Positions 15,329 to 23,864 of a DNA stretch of 37,395 bases are shown here, one piece after another; position 1 is the stretch's first letter, and each line of letters opens with the position of its first letter. The notes beneath the pieces were generated by a model that worked only from the letters and a program-made list of their open reading frames with translations, did not search any database and was not told the origin of the DNA. The position numbers and the translations under genes are program-made. Source of the DNA: Pseudomonas fluorescens (GTDB taxonomy: Bacteria; Pseudomonadota; Gammaproteobacteria; Pseudomonadales; Pseudomonadaceae); NCBI RefSeq assembly GCF_902497895.1, contig NZ_CABVHQ010000058.1, positions 1 to 37,395 on the forward strand, given 5' to 3'.

Positions 15329-15943
15329 CTAGGCCGTGTAGCGGTTAGGCCGATGATTCATTGCAATGATCAGGTTCAACACCACCGCACCCGCTATCGA
15401 GACGATGAGCGCTTGCACACTCACCACGTACAGCGAAGCCAGCATGACCACAACGTCGACGGCCATTTGCAGTTTGCCGGCGCGTATGCCGAGTCGGTCC
15501 TGCAGGTAGAGCGCGAGGATGTTGACCCCTCCCAGGCTCGCCTTGTGCCTGAACAGCACAATGAAGCCCAATCCCATGATCAGGTTGCCGAACAGCACGG
15601 CATAGATTGGCTGGAGCTGATCGATATGGATAAATCGCAAATGCAGGTCAGTGAACAGCGAAACCAGTGCGACGGCACAAAAGGTCTTGAGGGTGAACGC
15701 CCAACCCATGCGCCGGATGGCGAGGTAATAGAACGGCAGATTGATCAGGAAGAACGCCGTACCGAATGAAACATTCGAGGCGTAATGGATCAGGAAAGCC
15801 ACCCCTGCAGTACCCCCGGTGAGCGCACCGGCCTGGCGTAGCAGCATGATGCCGAACGAGACCATCAACGTACCCACGAGCACGGCCAAAACATCTTCCA
15901 GCAGGGTGTGTTGCACGCGGACAACTGGAGTGACTTCAACCAT
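15329..15943 (-). CDS. YitT-family membrane protein
   Basis: A 204-residue integral membrane protein of the YitT family. Five to six hydrophobic segments are visible. The family signature region is LLRQAGALTGGTAGVAFLIHY near residues 34-55, with a second GG motif in FRHKASLGGVNILALYLQDRLG near 132-153. The C-terminal soluble DUF2179 domain found in many Firmicute YitT proteins is absent. The transport substrate is unknown for this group. The gene stands alone between two 120-bp direct repeats. An 8-bp inverted repeat lies about 45 bp upstream of the start. Confidence 0.85.
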   Translation of the reverse strand: MVEVTPVVRVQHTLLEDVLAVLVGTLMVSFGIMLLRQAGALTGGTAGVAFLIHYASNVSFGTAFFLINLPFYYLAIRRMGWAFTLKTFCAVALVSLFTDLHLRFIHIDQLQPIYAVLFGNLIMGLGFIVLFRHKASLGGVNILALYLQDRLGIRAGKLQMAVDVVVMLASLYVVSVQALIVSIAGAVVLNLIIAMNHRPNRYTA

Positions 15944-15986
15944 AGAGAATGCTCAATCGCCGGAAATTTCGAGGCTGGATTGGGGG

Positions 15987-16020
15987 CCATCAGCGCAAGA
16001 CTATAGATGAGTGCTGATGG
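15987..16020 (-). promoter_or_regulatory. inverted repeat over the putative yitT promoter
   Basis: CCATCAGC (15987-15994) and GCTGATGG (16013-16020) form a perfect 8-bp inverted repeat with an 18-bp spacer. On the - strand the spacer contains TATAG followed by T, a plausible -10 box. The geometry fits an operator covering the promoter of the membrane-protein gene that starts at 15943. Confidence 0.4.
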
Positions 16021-16036
16021 AACGTTAGACCTTGTT

Positions 16037-16154
16037 TAATCCATTAATCATGCCAACCGCTAACTGGCTATTTTTCAAAGAGCTGGAATTTATCGGGTCA
16101 TTTAAACCCCATCACCTGCGGTGAATGAAACCCTGGCAGGGTAATAACTACCAT
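16037..16154. repeat. 118-bp direct repeat, copy B (upstream of the yitT-like gene)
   Basis: This is the partner of copy A at 15203-15322, in the same orientation and 834 bp away. I judge identity by eye at roughly 70 per cent, with long identical blocks at the start and around GGGTCATTTAAACCC. The second and third hairpins of copy A are altered here, ending in ACCCTGGCAGGGT. Together the copies bracket the membrane-protein gene and its promoter. Confidence 0.75.
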
Positions 16155-16202
16155 GGCACGGCCAAATGTCGGTCAGATAAGGATTTTGAGACGAACATTG
16201 CA

Positions 16203-16343
16203 CCCCTGTGGCGAGGGAGCTTGCTCCCGCTGGGGCGCGCAGCGGCCCTAAAACCTGCAAACCAGTTCTGCCAGGCACACCTCATATGCAGGTTTTACGA
16301 CTGCTGCGCAGCCGAGCGGGAGCAAGCTCCCTCGCCACAGGGG
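16203..16343. repeat. REPIN, family III (CCTGTGGCGAGGGAGCTTGC type)
   Basis: The outer arms CCCCTGTGGCGAGGGAGC (from 16203) and GCTCCCTCGCCACAGGGG (to 16343) are perfect inverted repeats. The inner arms around AAAACCTGCA and TGCAGGTTTTACGACTGC form a second stem. The element sits between repeat copy B and the first DUF2946 gene. Confidence 0.85.
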
Positions 16344-16471
16344 TTCTGTGTTCGGCTGGCATTGTGGCATGGCCAGCGCACCACTCGATGCGGCTATATA
16401 GCGCACCCGGAAACTTTTACATCCGCCGCAGACTGCTGCTAAATGGACGTCTTCTTGCTCTGAGCCCGCCC

Positions 16472-16861
16472 ATGGCCTCGTTGAAACGCATCAGCCCCTG
16501 GATCGCCTGCCTGGCCATGTTGCTCAACATGCTGGCCATGCCGCTGAGCCGCGCCATGCAGGCGCCGGATGCGCAGCTGTTGCTCTGGGGCGGGTTCTGT
16601 TCGGCGAGCAACTCACAAGCGCTGCCTGCGTCCCTTGGCAAACTGCTCGACAAGTTGACACCGGCCCCTTCGAAAACCGCCATGCAACACAGTGATTGCT
16701 GCTGCGGACATACCGGCCTGGCGGCGTTGCCGTCGAATTACTATCGGCATTTTCTACCGCAATACACCCCCGATATCGCCCTCAACAACCCTGAGCTGCC
16801 GGCACTGCCCCACAGGGTTCGCTGGCCCAGCCTGACCCCGCGCGCTTCCCCCCTGGCCTGA
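16472..16861 (+). CDS. DUF2946 family protein A
   Basis: A 129-residue DUF2946 protein. An N-terminal signal-like hydrophobic segment (ISPWIACLAMLLNMLAMPLSRA) is followed by a short exported part with a cysteine cluster (HSDCCCGHTG, near residue 75) and a proline-rich tail ending PRASPLA. The Cys/His cluster suggests metal binding, which is inference; the family has no firmly assigned biochemical role. The open frame extends upstream into the REPIN, so the ATG at 16472 is chosen by comparison with family N-termini; its SD is weak. It precedes TonB receptor 1 on the same strand. Confidence 0.78.
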   Translation: MASLKRISPWIACLAMLLNMLAMPLSRAMQAPDAQLLLWGGFCSASNSQALPASLGKLLDKLTPAPSKTAMQHSDCCCGHTGLAALPSNYYRHFLPQYTPDIALNNPELPALPHRVRWPSLTPRASPLA

Positions 16862-16935
16862 CCGCAAAACCCTGGCCCTGTCCGGCGAGGCTCGATTGCC
16901 TGGCCTTGGGCCACAGAAATCTATGGTCGGACGAT

Positions 16936-17090
16936 CACCTGTGGCGAGGGGGCTTGTCGGACCGCCGCACCGCCCCGCTCGGCTGCGCAGCAGTCGTAAA
17001 ACCTGCGAATGCGGCGTGCCTGACACAACCGGATTGCAGATTTTAGGGCCGCTGCGCGCCCCAGCGGGACAAGCCCCCTCGCCACAGGTG
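16936..17090. repeat. REPIN, family III, second copy
   Basis: Outer arms CACCTGTGGCGAGGGGGCTT and AAGCCCCCTCGCCACAGGTG are perfectly inverted at the two ends. Inner arms resemble those of the copy at 16203 but in the opposite order (GCAGTCGTAAAACCTGC on the left, GGGCCGCTGCGCGCC on the right). It fills most of the 305-bp gap between DUF2946-A and TonB receptor 1; no other feature is seen in that gap. Confidence 0.85.
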
Positions 17091-17166
17091 TGATGTTCGC
17101 CCCCGGCCTCCCGTCGTGGCCGTTCAATCGCCATTGAAATCTCTTGGTCTTCAGGAAGTGTGCGTC

Positions 17167-19248
17167 ATGCCTGCTCCATCTGCTTTGCCCCGCGCAACGC
17201 CTTTGTCTGTGTCCCGTTCCATCTGCTCCCTTCTGACCTGCGGCCTGTTCGCCCTGACCCCGCTGTCAGCGGCGCTGGCCGAAGCCGGCAAAATCGAAGA
17301 CTCAATCCTGACCCTCGGCACCGTGAATGTGCAGGGCAACACCAGCGGCCCCCTGAGCACCAGCAGTGTGCTCAGCTCGGTGGATATTCTGGGTGGCGAC
17401 ATCCTCGAGAAAATGCCGGTCGACTACAGCTGGGAACTGTTCAGTCGCGCCCCGGGAGTGATGCTCACCGAGTTCAACCAGGGCACTACTTCCGGCAAGA
17501 TCTCCTTTCGCGGCTTCAACGGCGAAGGTGAGGTGAACGCCGTCAAGTTGCTGATCGACGGCATTCCGAGCAACAGCAACGACGGCAACATGCCGTTCAT
17601 GGACATGATCTTCCCCCTCGAACTCGACAGCATCGAGGTGGTGCGCGGCACCAGCGATCCGCGTTACGGACTGCACAACATCGCCGGCAACGTCAACATG
17701 CTGACCCGTACCGGCGGCGACTACAGCAAGGCGCGAATCCGTTACGGCAGCTTCAATACCCGGGAAACCCAACTCGCCAAAGGCATTGAAAGCAGCAACT
17801 GGACCCAGAACTATTTCCTGGCCTATCAGAAATCCGCTGGCTATCGCGACCACGCCGAGGCCGACCGCTACTCGATGTCCGGCAAATGGTTCTACACCCC
17901 CGACGATGACAGCTACCGCATCGGTCTGATCGCCCGCCACTACGAAGCCGAGGCCGAGGAGCCCGGGTACCTCACCCGAGACGACGCCCACCTGCACCCG
18001 ACCATGAGCAATTCATATAACGCCACGGACCAAGGCACGCGGCGCATGAATCAGCTCAGCCTGCATTTCGACACCGACCTGGCCGACACCCTGGCCTGGT
18101 CGGCGAAGAGCTACGTCAACACCTTCGATGACCGGCGCTGGACCCAGTACTGGCGCACCAGCTCCCAACAGGAACGCGATGCCTACGAAACCCAGTACGG
18201 CGCCCTCACCTCTCTGACCTGGCGCCCGGTGGTCAGCGGGCTGTATGACTTTGCCCTGGAGGGCGGCGCGGACGTGCAAAGGCAGCAGAACAAAAGCGAG
18301 CGCTACAAAACAACCAATCGCCTGCGCCAGGCGCAAACCCGCGATCAGCAATTCGACTTCGACACCTACGGCGCTTACGTACAGGCCGAGATCAAACCCT
18401 TCGAGTCGTTGAAGATTGTCCCGGCCTATCGGGTCGACAAGATCCAGGGTGATTTCACCAATGAAATGACCGGCATGGACTACAACATCAACGACTACGG
18501 GCTGATCAAGCAACCCAAGCTCAGCGTGGTCTATTCGCCTTGGGAGGTGGCCAGCCTCTATGCCAACTGGGGACGCACCTTCCAGGTCGGCACCGGTGCG
18601 GCGGCCTACAAAATCCCGCCGCGGGACACCGATCTGGCGCCGTCGATCAATGAAGGCTGGGAAACCGGGGTCAAGTTCACCCCCGCCGACTGGATCGATG
18701 GCCGGGTCGCCTATTGGCAGCAGGAAGCCACTGGAGAAGTCAGCCGCCGGCTCAACGATCCCGGCGGCGAGTCGGATAACGTCGGCGAAACCCGACGTTG
18801 GGGTTATGACCTGCAGATGAACCTGCACCCCGACGAGCGCACCGAGATCTGGATGGCCTACTCCTGGCAGTACTCGAAGATCCTCCAACCCAGCTCAAGC
18901 CTACCCAACAGCAAAGGCCAGGAAATCGACCACATCCCCCATCACCTGTACAACGCCGGGGTCAGCTACCAGGCCACCCCTGCCCTGCAATTGACGGCCT
19001 GGATGAACGGCCAGACCGACTACTATCTGGAGCGAGAAAACAGCAAAGGCCGCTACGGCGGTTACGTGCTGATGAACCTCGGTGCCACCTATCAGGTGAG
19101 CGAGTCGGTGAACGTCGATCTACAGCTGAAAAACCTCACCAACCGCTACCATGAATACGTCTGGTACGACCCGGAAGGTGCCGGTGCTTCCCTGCACTCG
19201 CCGGGCGATGGGCGTGCGCTTTATACCGGTGTGACCCTGGATTTCTGA
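17167..19248 (+). CDS. TonB-dependent outer-membrane receptor 1
   Basis: A 693-residue TonB-dependent receptor. It has a signal peptide to about Ala36 (LTPLSAALAEA), then a TonB-box-like segment (ILTLGTVNVQG), a plug domain with FRGFNGEGEV, LLIDGIPSN and IEVVRGTSDPRYG, and a 22-strand barrel ending ALYTGVTLDF with the terminal Phe used for barrel assembly. The ATG at 17167 follows AGGAA with a 9-nt gap; the upstream extension to 17116 has no SD. The ligand cannot be read from sequence. Pairing with a DUF2946 gene and nearness to a PepSY protein point to a metal chelate such as a siderophore or copper complex. No clear Fur box was seen upstream. Confidence 0.9.
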   Translation: MPAPSALPRATPLSVSRSICSLLTCGLFALTPLSAALAEAGKIEDSILTLGTVNVQGNTSGPLSTSSVLSSVDILGGDILEKMPVDYSWELFSRAPGVMLTEFNQGTTSGKISFRGFNGEGEVNAVKLLIDGIPSNSNDGNMPFMDMIFPLELDSIEVVRGTSDPRYGLHNIAGNVNMLTRTGGDYSKARIRYGSFNTRETQLAKGIESSNWTQNYFLAYQKSAGYRDHAEADRYSMSGKWFYTPDDDSYRIGLIARHYEAEAEEPGYLTRDDAHLHPTMSNSYNATDQGTRRMNQLSLHFDTDLADTLAWSAKSYVNTFDDRRWTQYWRTSSQQERDAYETQYGALTSLTWRPVVSGLYDFALEGGADVQRQQNKSERYKTTNRLRQAQTRDQQFDFDTYGAYVQAEIKPFESLKIVPAYRVDKIQGDFTNEMTGMDYNINDYGLIKQPKLSVVYSPWEVASLYANWGRTFQVGTGAAAYKIPPRDTDLAPSINEGWETGVKFTPADWIDGRVAYWQQEATGEVSRRLNDPGGESDNVGETRRWGYDLQMNLHPDERTEIWMAYSWQYSKILQPSSSLPNSKGQEIDHIPHHLYNAGVSYQATPALQLTAWMNGQTDYYLERENSKGRYGGYVLMNLGATYQVSESVNVDLQLKNLTNRYHEYVWYDPEGAGASLHSPGDGRALYTGVTLDF

Positions 19249-19285
19249 TGAGGATTGGCTGCGGGGACTGGCGTTATTGGGCTCT

Positions 19286-19368
19286 TGTAGGAGCTGCCGC
19301 AGGCTGCGATCTTTTGATCTTGCATTTGCGGCGCCCCCGAAAGATCGCAGCCTATCGGCAGCTCCTAC
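19286..19368. repeat. REPIN, family I, third copy
   Basis: The arms TTGTAGGAGCTGCCGCAGGC and GATCGCAGCCTATCGGCAGC (continuing TCCTAC) are inverted around a short loop. The loop contains TTTTGATCTTGC, about 1.5 units of the hexamer that is expanded near 9.7 kb. A single unpaired family I-like half (GTAGGAGCAGCCCCTGC) follows around 19415. It lies between TonB receptor 1 and DUF2946-B. Confidence 0.82.
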
Positions 19369-19492
19369 GCCGATCGAGTACATCCGCAATGCCGGGTATA
19401 TAGACCCTCCCCATGTAGGAGCAGCCCCTGCGGCAATCGGCCACTTGCATCAACTGTTCCCCGGAAGAAATTCGGTGCTAGAGTCGCGACCC

Positions 19493-19867
19493 ATGAAACT
19501 CGCCCGCCATGACCGCTCACTGACTGCATGGGTACTGTACGCCAGCATCCTGTTCAGTCTGTTCGCCTGCGGGATTCATCATGGGCAAATGAGCGGTTCG
19601 GAGCTCAATGGTAGCGGCGGGCTCTTTTGCTCGGTCGACAACCACTCCGCAGCTGGACTGGACCGCGACTCCGGCGACTCGAAAAGCCCAAGCCTGATGC
19701 CCTCCCTGGGTTGTCCACTGTGCAGCGCATTCACTTTAAGCATTGCCCTGCTGTTTTGCCTCAGCTGGCTGATGCGGCCCACGGGCACAACATTCGCGTA
19801 TCGAGAACAACGCGGCAGCACCTCGCCTCGCTTCACCTGGCCCCCCGCCAACCCCCGCGCTCCGTAA
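19493..19867 (+). CDS. DUF2946 family protein B
   Basis: A 124-residue DUF2946 protein. The N-terminal helix (LTAWVLYASILFSLFACGIH) is followed by HGQMSGSELNGSGGLFCS, a polar loop, a CPLC motif at the start of a second membrane helix (AFTLSIALLFCLSWLM), and a PRFTWPPANPRAP tail. The first helix, the HGQM-G-ELNG-GG-FCS block, the CPxCS motif and the tail are shared with DUF2946-C, so the two are clear paralogues. The ATG at 19493 is chosen by that alignment; the upstream frame is REPIN sequence. TonB receptor 2 follows 129 nt downstream. Confidence 0.82.
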   Translation: MKLARHDRSLTAWVLYASILFSLFACGIHHGQMSGSELNGSGGLFCSVDNHSAAGLDRDSGDSKSPSLMPSLGCPLCSAFTLSIALLFCLSWLMRPTGTTFAYREQRGSTSPRFTWPPANPRAP

Positions 19868-19996
19868 AGCCGCTCGCCGCACCCACATCCGCACCTTCCT
19901 GCGGACACCTGAGTGCGTCTGTCTGAAAGGCAGCCCGGTCTGAAAAGACTGTCTGCCAATTCGAACGCCAAAAAAATAAAATATGAGGAGCGCACC

Positions 19997-22033
19997 ATGC
20001 GCCATATCCCGCTGCTGAGCCTGGCCTTGAGCCTGGGCCTGATTCCTTTCGCACAAGCCGAACACCTTGAACTCGAAGAAACCCTGATCAAGAGCGAATA
20101 CCGCAAGGACCCGACCGCCCGCACTATTTCCGAGACTCGCGCAGATTTCTCGCACATTCCCGGCGCGGCCGCCGTCATCGATGCCGAGACCTACAAGACC
20201 GGGCGCAGTAGCACCTTGCAGGATGCCCTGGGCCTGGCCACCGGTGTACTCATCCAGCCACGTTTCGGCGCTGAGGAAGCGCGCCTGTCGATCCGTGGCT
20301 CGGGCTTGCAGCGCACTTTCCACGGACGTGGCCTGCTGCTGATGCAGGACGGTGCTCCCGTCAACCTGGCCGATGGCAGTTTCGACTTCCAGACCATCGA
20401 GCCACTGGCCGCCGACCATATCGAGGTGCTGCGTGGCGCCAATGCCTGGCGCTATGGTGCCGCCAACCTCGGGGGCGCGATCAACTTCGTCACGCCCACC
20501 GGCAAGACCGCGCCGCCGGCAGACCTGCGCTATGAGGGTGGCAGCTTTGGCTATCAGCGCAAATACGCTGCATTCGCTCAGGACTTCGGGGACTGGGATG
20601 GCTTCCTGAGCGTTTCCGATTCCAGTCAGGACGGCTACCGTGACCATTCCAGGCAGAATAACCAGCGCTATTTCGCTAACCTGGGCGGTCGCATCGGCGA
20701 ACGCCTGGCGACGCGCTTCTACCTGACCCATGTCGAAACCGACTCAGAGTTACCCGGCAGCCTGACCAAGGCGCAGATGCGCAGCGACCCCCGGCAAGCG
20801 TCCGCGGGCGCCATCAGCAATGATCAGAAGCGCGACTTCACCCTGAATCGAATCGGCAACATCAGTACCTTGCAGCTGGACGATGGCCACAGCCTGGAGC
20901 TGTCCACGTACTACAGCGAAAAGTCGTTATCCCACCCGATTTTCCAGGCACTGGATATTAATAGTGAGGACTATGGCGCACGTCTGGCGCACAAGTGGCA
21001 GAACGAGCAAGGCTGGCGTTCCACCGTAGGCGTGGAAGCCAGCCAGGGACGCAATTGGGACTCGCGCTACGTCAACCTTGCCGGGCACCAAGGGCGCAAG
21101 GTCAACGAGCTGCACCAGACCGCGCGCAACCTCAACGCCTTTGGCGAACTGGAGATCCCGGTGGCCGAACGCTGGGCGTTGATCGGCGGTGTCGCCTGGC
21201 TGCATCAGCAGCGCGACGTCGACGACCGTCTCAAGTGCAGCTCATTCGTCTCGGCGTTCTGCCTGCCCCAGGATGAATCGTTCAACCAGACCTACCAGGG
21301 CCATATCGGCCGCATCGGCATTCGTCATGACCTGGCCGAAGGGCTGCAGGTGTTCGCCAGCCTGAGCCAGAGTCTCGAGCCACCCACCTTCTCCGAACTC
21401 ACTGGCGGCCAGGTAGTGACCAAGAACAAAGAACAGAAAGCCAATACCCTGGAAGCCGGTCTGCGCTGGACCCGGGAAAACCTCGATCTGGACCTGGCGG
21501 TGTACCGCAGCGAGATCCGCGACGAACTGCTCTCGCTCAATGACAACAATGGCCAGCCGCTGGGAACGGTGAATGCCGACCACACGATTCACCAAGGCGT
21601 CGAGTTGGGCGGTTCGCTGACCTTCGATCAGTTCGTGCTGCGCGGCCAGTACCTGCTCAACGATTTCCGCTTCGATGACGACAAAGTCTACGGCGATAAC
21701 CGCCTGGCAGGCGCCCCCCGGCAATTCATCAAGGGCGAAGCCCTCTGGCAGCACGCAGGCTGGTACGCGGGGCCAACCTTCGAGTGGGTACCCAACCACT
21801 ACAATGTCGATCAGGCTGCAACCCTGTATGCCGATGGCTATGCGCTTTGGGGTCTGAAAGGTGGCTACCGACCAGCCGAAGGCTTCGGCTTCTTTGTTGA
21901 AGGCCGCAACCTCTCCGACAAGAACTACGCCGCCACAACCGGGGTGATCGCCGACGCGAGGGGCCAGGACAGCGCACAGTTCCTGCCCGGCGATGGCCGC
22001 AGCCTGTTCGTCGGGCTGGAATGGCGGATGTAA
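19997..22033 (+). CDS. TonB-dependent outer-membrane receptor 2
   Basis: A 678-residue TonB-dependent receptor with a signal peptide cleaved near Ala21 (IPFAQA, then EHLELEE), a TonB-box region ETLIKSE, a plug domain (LSIRGSGLQRTFHGRG, LLLMQDGAPVN, IEVLRGANAWRYGA, NLGGAINFVTPTG) and a full barrel. The plug looks FecA/PfeA-like. Two cysteines (KCSSFVSAFC) sit in one extracellular loop. The last residues are LEWRM, so the terminal residue is Met, not the usual Phe. The SD GAGGAG at 19985-19990 fixes the ATG at 19997. It is convergent with the PepSY gene and separated from it by a REPIN. Confidence 0.9.
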   Translation: MRHIPLLSLALSLGLIPFAQAEHLELEETLIKSEYRKDPTARTISETRADFSHIPGAAAVIDAETYKTGRSSTLQDALGLATGVLIQPRFGAEEARLSIRGSGLQRTFHGRGLLLMQDGAPVNLADGSFDFQTIEPLAADHIEVLRGANAWRYGAANLGGAINFVTPTGKTAPPADLRYEGGSFGYQRKYAAFAQDFGDWDGFLSVSDSSQDGYRDHSRQNNQRYFANLGGRIGERLATRFYLTHVETDSELPGSLTKAQMRSDPRQASAGAISNDQKRDFTLNRIGNISTLQLDDGHSLELSTYYSEKSLSHPIFQALDINSEDYGARLAHKWQNEQGWRSTVGVEASQGRNWDSRYVNLAGHQGRKVNELHQTARNLNAFGELEIPVAERWALIGGVAWLHQQRDVDDRLKCSSFVSAFCLPQDESFNQTYQGHIGRIGIRHDLAEGLQVFASLSQSLEPPTFSELTGGQVVTKNKEQKANTLEAGLRWTRENLDLDLAVYRSEIRDELLSLNDNNGQPLGTVNADHTIHQGVELGGSLTFDQFVLRGQYLLNDFRFDDDKVYGDNRLAGAPRQFIKGEALWQHAGWYAGPTFEWVPNHYNVDQAATLYADGYALWGLKGGYRPAEGFGFFVEGRNLSDKNYAATTGVIADARGQDSAQFLPGDGRSLFVGLEWRM

Positions 22034-22064
22034 AACTGCCAAGAAATACGGCTTAGGGCTGTTC

Positions 22065-22211
22065 CGTAGCAGCTGCCGAGCCTGCGAGGCTGCGTTCGAG
22101 GACGAAGTCCTCGCGAAGCCTGCGTCCGCGGTTTGCCTGAAAGAAGCCGTTGCCTGATTTAACGACCGCTGCGCGGCCGAACGCAGCCTCGCAGGCTCGG
22201 CAGCTGCTACG
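22065..22211. repeat. REPIN, family II (GTAGCAGCTGCCGAGCCTGC type)
   Basis: Perfect outer arms CGTAGCAGCTGCCGAGCCTG (from 22065) and CAGGCTCGGCAGCTGCTACG (to 22211) enclose two different inner palindromes, CGAGGACGAAGTCCTCG on the left and CGACCGCTGCGCGGCCG on the right. The right end supplies the TAG stop codon of the PepSY gene (22207-22209 on the - strand). It separates two convergent genes. Confidence 0.9.
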
Positions 22212-23721
22212 ATCCCCGTGATGACGCCGTCAAGGGCGCTACCGCTTTGCTGCGCAGCGACCGCCGGATGCGTCTCCAGCCCAGCACCACGCCGGTCAGG
22301 CTGATCAGCAAACCGCCTGCGCTGAGCAGGATCATCCAGGCATCCCATAACGGGCGACTGGCCAACAGCGGCAGCCAGTCCCAGCTGTGCAACAAGGAGA
22401 ACAACCAGCGCGATGCACGCCGTGGCTGGTCGAGCTGGCCGACAATGGCGCCGGTATAGAGGTCCAGATGCAGCCAGGTCTGAGCGGGGTCGTCGAGGCG
22501 CACCCGCAGCATAGGCAGGCGTTTTTCCAGGTGGCCGAGCATGCTTTGCTCGTCACGTGCGTAGTAATAAAAATCGTAGGCTTGCAGACGCTCCACGGCC
22601 ATCTGCCCTTGTGGCAGGACGGCCCGGGCCGCTTGCTCGAGGACGCTTTGGCTGAACTGGGTACTGACCTGCCCGTCACTCATGGACAGCACGCGCGTGC
22701 GCCCTGCCCCGTCATAGGCAATCAGGTAACCCTTGCCCGCGATCAACCGCCACTCCAGTTCCCGAGCCTTGAGGCCGTCTCGCTCGAAGCGCTGCAGCGC
22801 GTCGCCGGCCGCAATGGGAAAGGCCTCGGCGCCGAGGGCAGCGCCTTGATAGGCCGTCACCGATAATGGCTGAGCGCTGCTGAACAACTTCCAGGGGTTC
22901 ATCGACATCAGCCCGCTGAAGATCCAGGTAATGGCCAGCACACCGAATAACAGACCGCCCAGGTGATGCCAGCGGGCGAAGCCCTTGTAGGGCGAGCGCG
23001 AGCCACTTCGATAAGGCCGCTGAAACCGCCAGCGCAGCACGCCGACCGTCAGGCCGAACGCGGTCATCAGCGTCGCCGCCAGTGACAGGTAAATCACAAT
23101 CTGGGTCCACACACCGTCCAGGCCGATGCCACGCAACGGGTACAACCAGTGCAGCCAGGTACCAACCCAGTTCCAGGCGCGCTCCCGGGCAGTGGCGTCA
23201 CGCACCACTTCACCGGTCTGGCCGGAGACATACAGCAAGCGCTGCTCGGCGTCCGCCAGTTCGACCCGCTGCAACGGCCGGTCGGCATCCAGTGCCCGGG
23301 ACAGGCTCCAGACATCCTCCTGCACCGGGCCACGTCCCTGCACCGCTACCGACGGATCGAATTGCCGAGCGCCAGCCAGGGCCTGTGCCTGGGAGATCGC
23401 CGGCACCCGCACGCCGGTACGGGCATCGACCGCGACATTGGCCTGGCCCGGATAACTCAACAGGTAGCGAGGCTCGCCGGCCACCATACTCAGGCGGATA
23501 CTCTGCGCCTCCTTGCCGGGCCCGCCGGCCTGCAGCACCTGGGTCAGGCTCACGCAGCAATGGTCCAGTTGCAGATCCGGCAAATGCGCCAGGTGCTCGC
23601 GGGGCGTGAGCTTGGGGTAGCCGACATACATCATCACCACGCCGGACATGAACCACAGCGCCATGAACAGGCCGATGAAAATGCCTAGCCAGCGGTGCCA
23701 GAGATAGAGATAACGTTTCAT
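22207..23721 (-). CDS. PepSY-associated transmembrane protein (PiuB/FoxB-like)
   Basis: A 504-residue inner-membrane protein of the PepSY-TM family. Members of this family are linked to periplasmic reduction of iron-siderophores. Four membrane helices are visible: residues about 10-33 (WLGIFIGLFMALWFMSGVVMMY), 205-228 (IVIYLSLAATLMTAFGLTV), 250-275 (FARWHHLGGLLFGVLAITWIFSG) and near the C-terminus (MILLSAGGLLISLTGVVLGW). Histidines that could bind heme lie in the helices (LWHRW, ARWHHLGG, LLHSWDW). The start has AGGAA 9 nt upstream, and the ATG overlaps the stop of a preceding micro-ORF (ATGA). The stop codon lies in the downstream REPIN. It is probably co-transcribed with DUF2946-C. Confidence 0.9.
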   Translation of the reverse strand: MKRYLYLWHRWLGIFIGLFMALWFMSGVVMMYVGYPKLTPREHLAHLPDLQLDHCCVSLTQVLQAGGPGKEAQSIRLSMVAGEPRYLLSYPGQANVAVDARTGVRVPAISQAQALAGARQFDPSVAVQGRGPVQEDVWSLSRALDADRPLQRVELADAEQRLLYVSGQTGEVVRDATARERAWNWVGTWLHWLYPLRGIGLDGVWTQIVIYLSLAATLMTAFGLTVGVLRWRFQRPYRSGSRSPYKGFARWHHLGGLLFGVLAITWIFSGLMSMNPWKLFSSAQPLSVTAYQGAALGAEAFPIAAGDALQRFERDGLKARELEWRLIAGKGYLIAYDGAGRTRVLSMSDGQVSTQFSQSVLEQAARAVLPQGQMAVERLQAYDFYYYARDEQSMLGHLEKRLPMLRVRLDDPAQTWLHLDLYTGAIVGQLDQPRRASRWLFSLLHSWDWLPLLASRPLWDAWMILLSAGGLLISLTGVVLGWRRIRRSLRSKAVAPLTASSRGS

Positions 23722-23864
23722 AACAGTGCATTCCTGGGTTGACCGGATCGGCTAACCGACCCATGGCCTGCATCCACCCGCCATCGCATCAGCGATAAAA
23801 GGCAAAAACCGACGACAAAAACAAGCAGCAGCCGGCTATCAAAGCCGTCCGCTGCAGGCGTCAA
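23718..23864 (-). CDS. possible 48-residue membrane micro-ORF coupling DUF2946-C to PepSY
   Basis: The frame starts with a TTG (23864-23862) overlapping the TGA stop of DUF2946-C and ends with a TGA overlapping the ATG of the PepSY gene. It encodes one strong hydrophobic helix (SRLLLVFVVGFCLLSLM) followed by a basic tail (RWRVDAGHGSVSRSGQPRN). Overlaps at both ends are what a translationally coupled gene would show, but the start is non-standard and the SD is poor. It could instead be the relic of a longer small membrane gene. Confidence 0.33.
   Translation of the reverse strand: MTPAADGFDSRLLLVFVVGFCLLSLMRWRVDAGHGSVSRSGQPRNALL

Noticed and set aside
17302..17997. 231-aa - strand ORF opposite TonB receptor 1
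   Set aside because: Shadow of the receptor plug region; no independent coding evidence.
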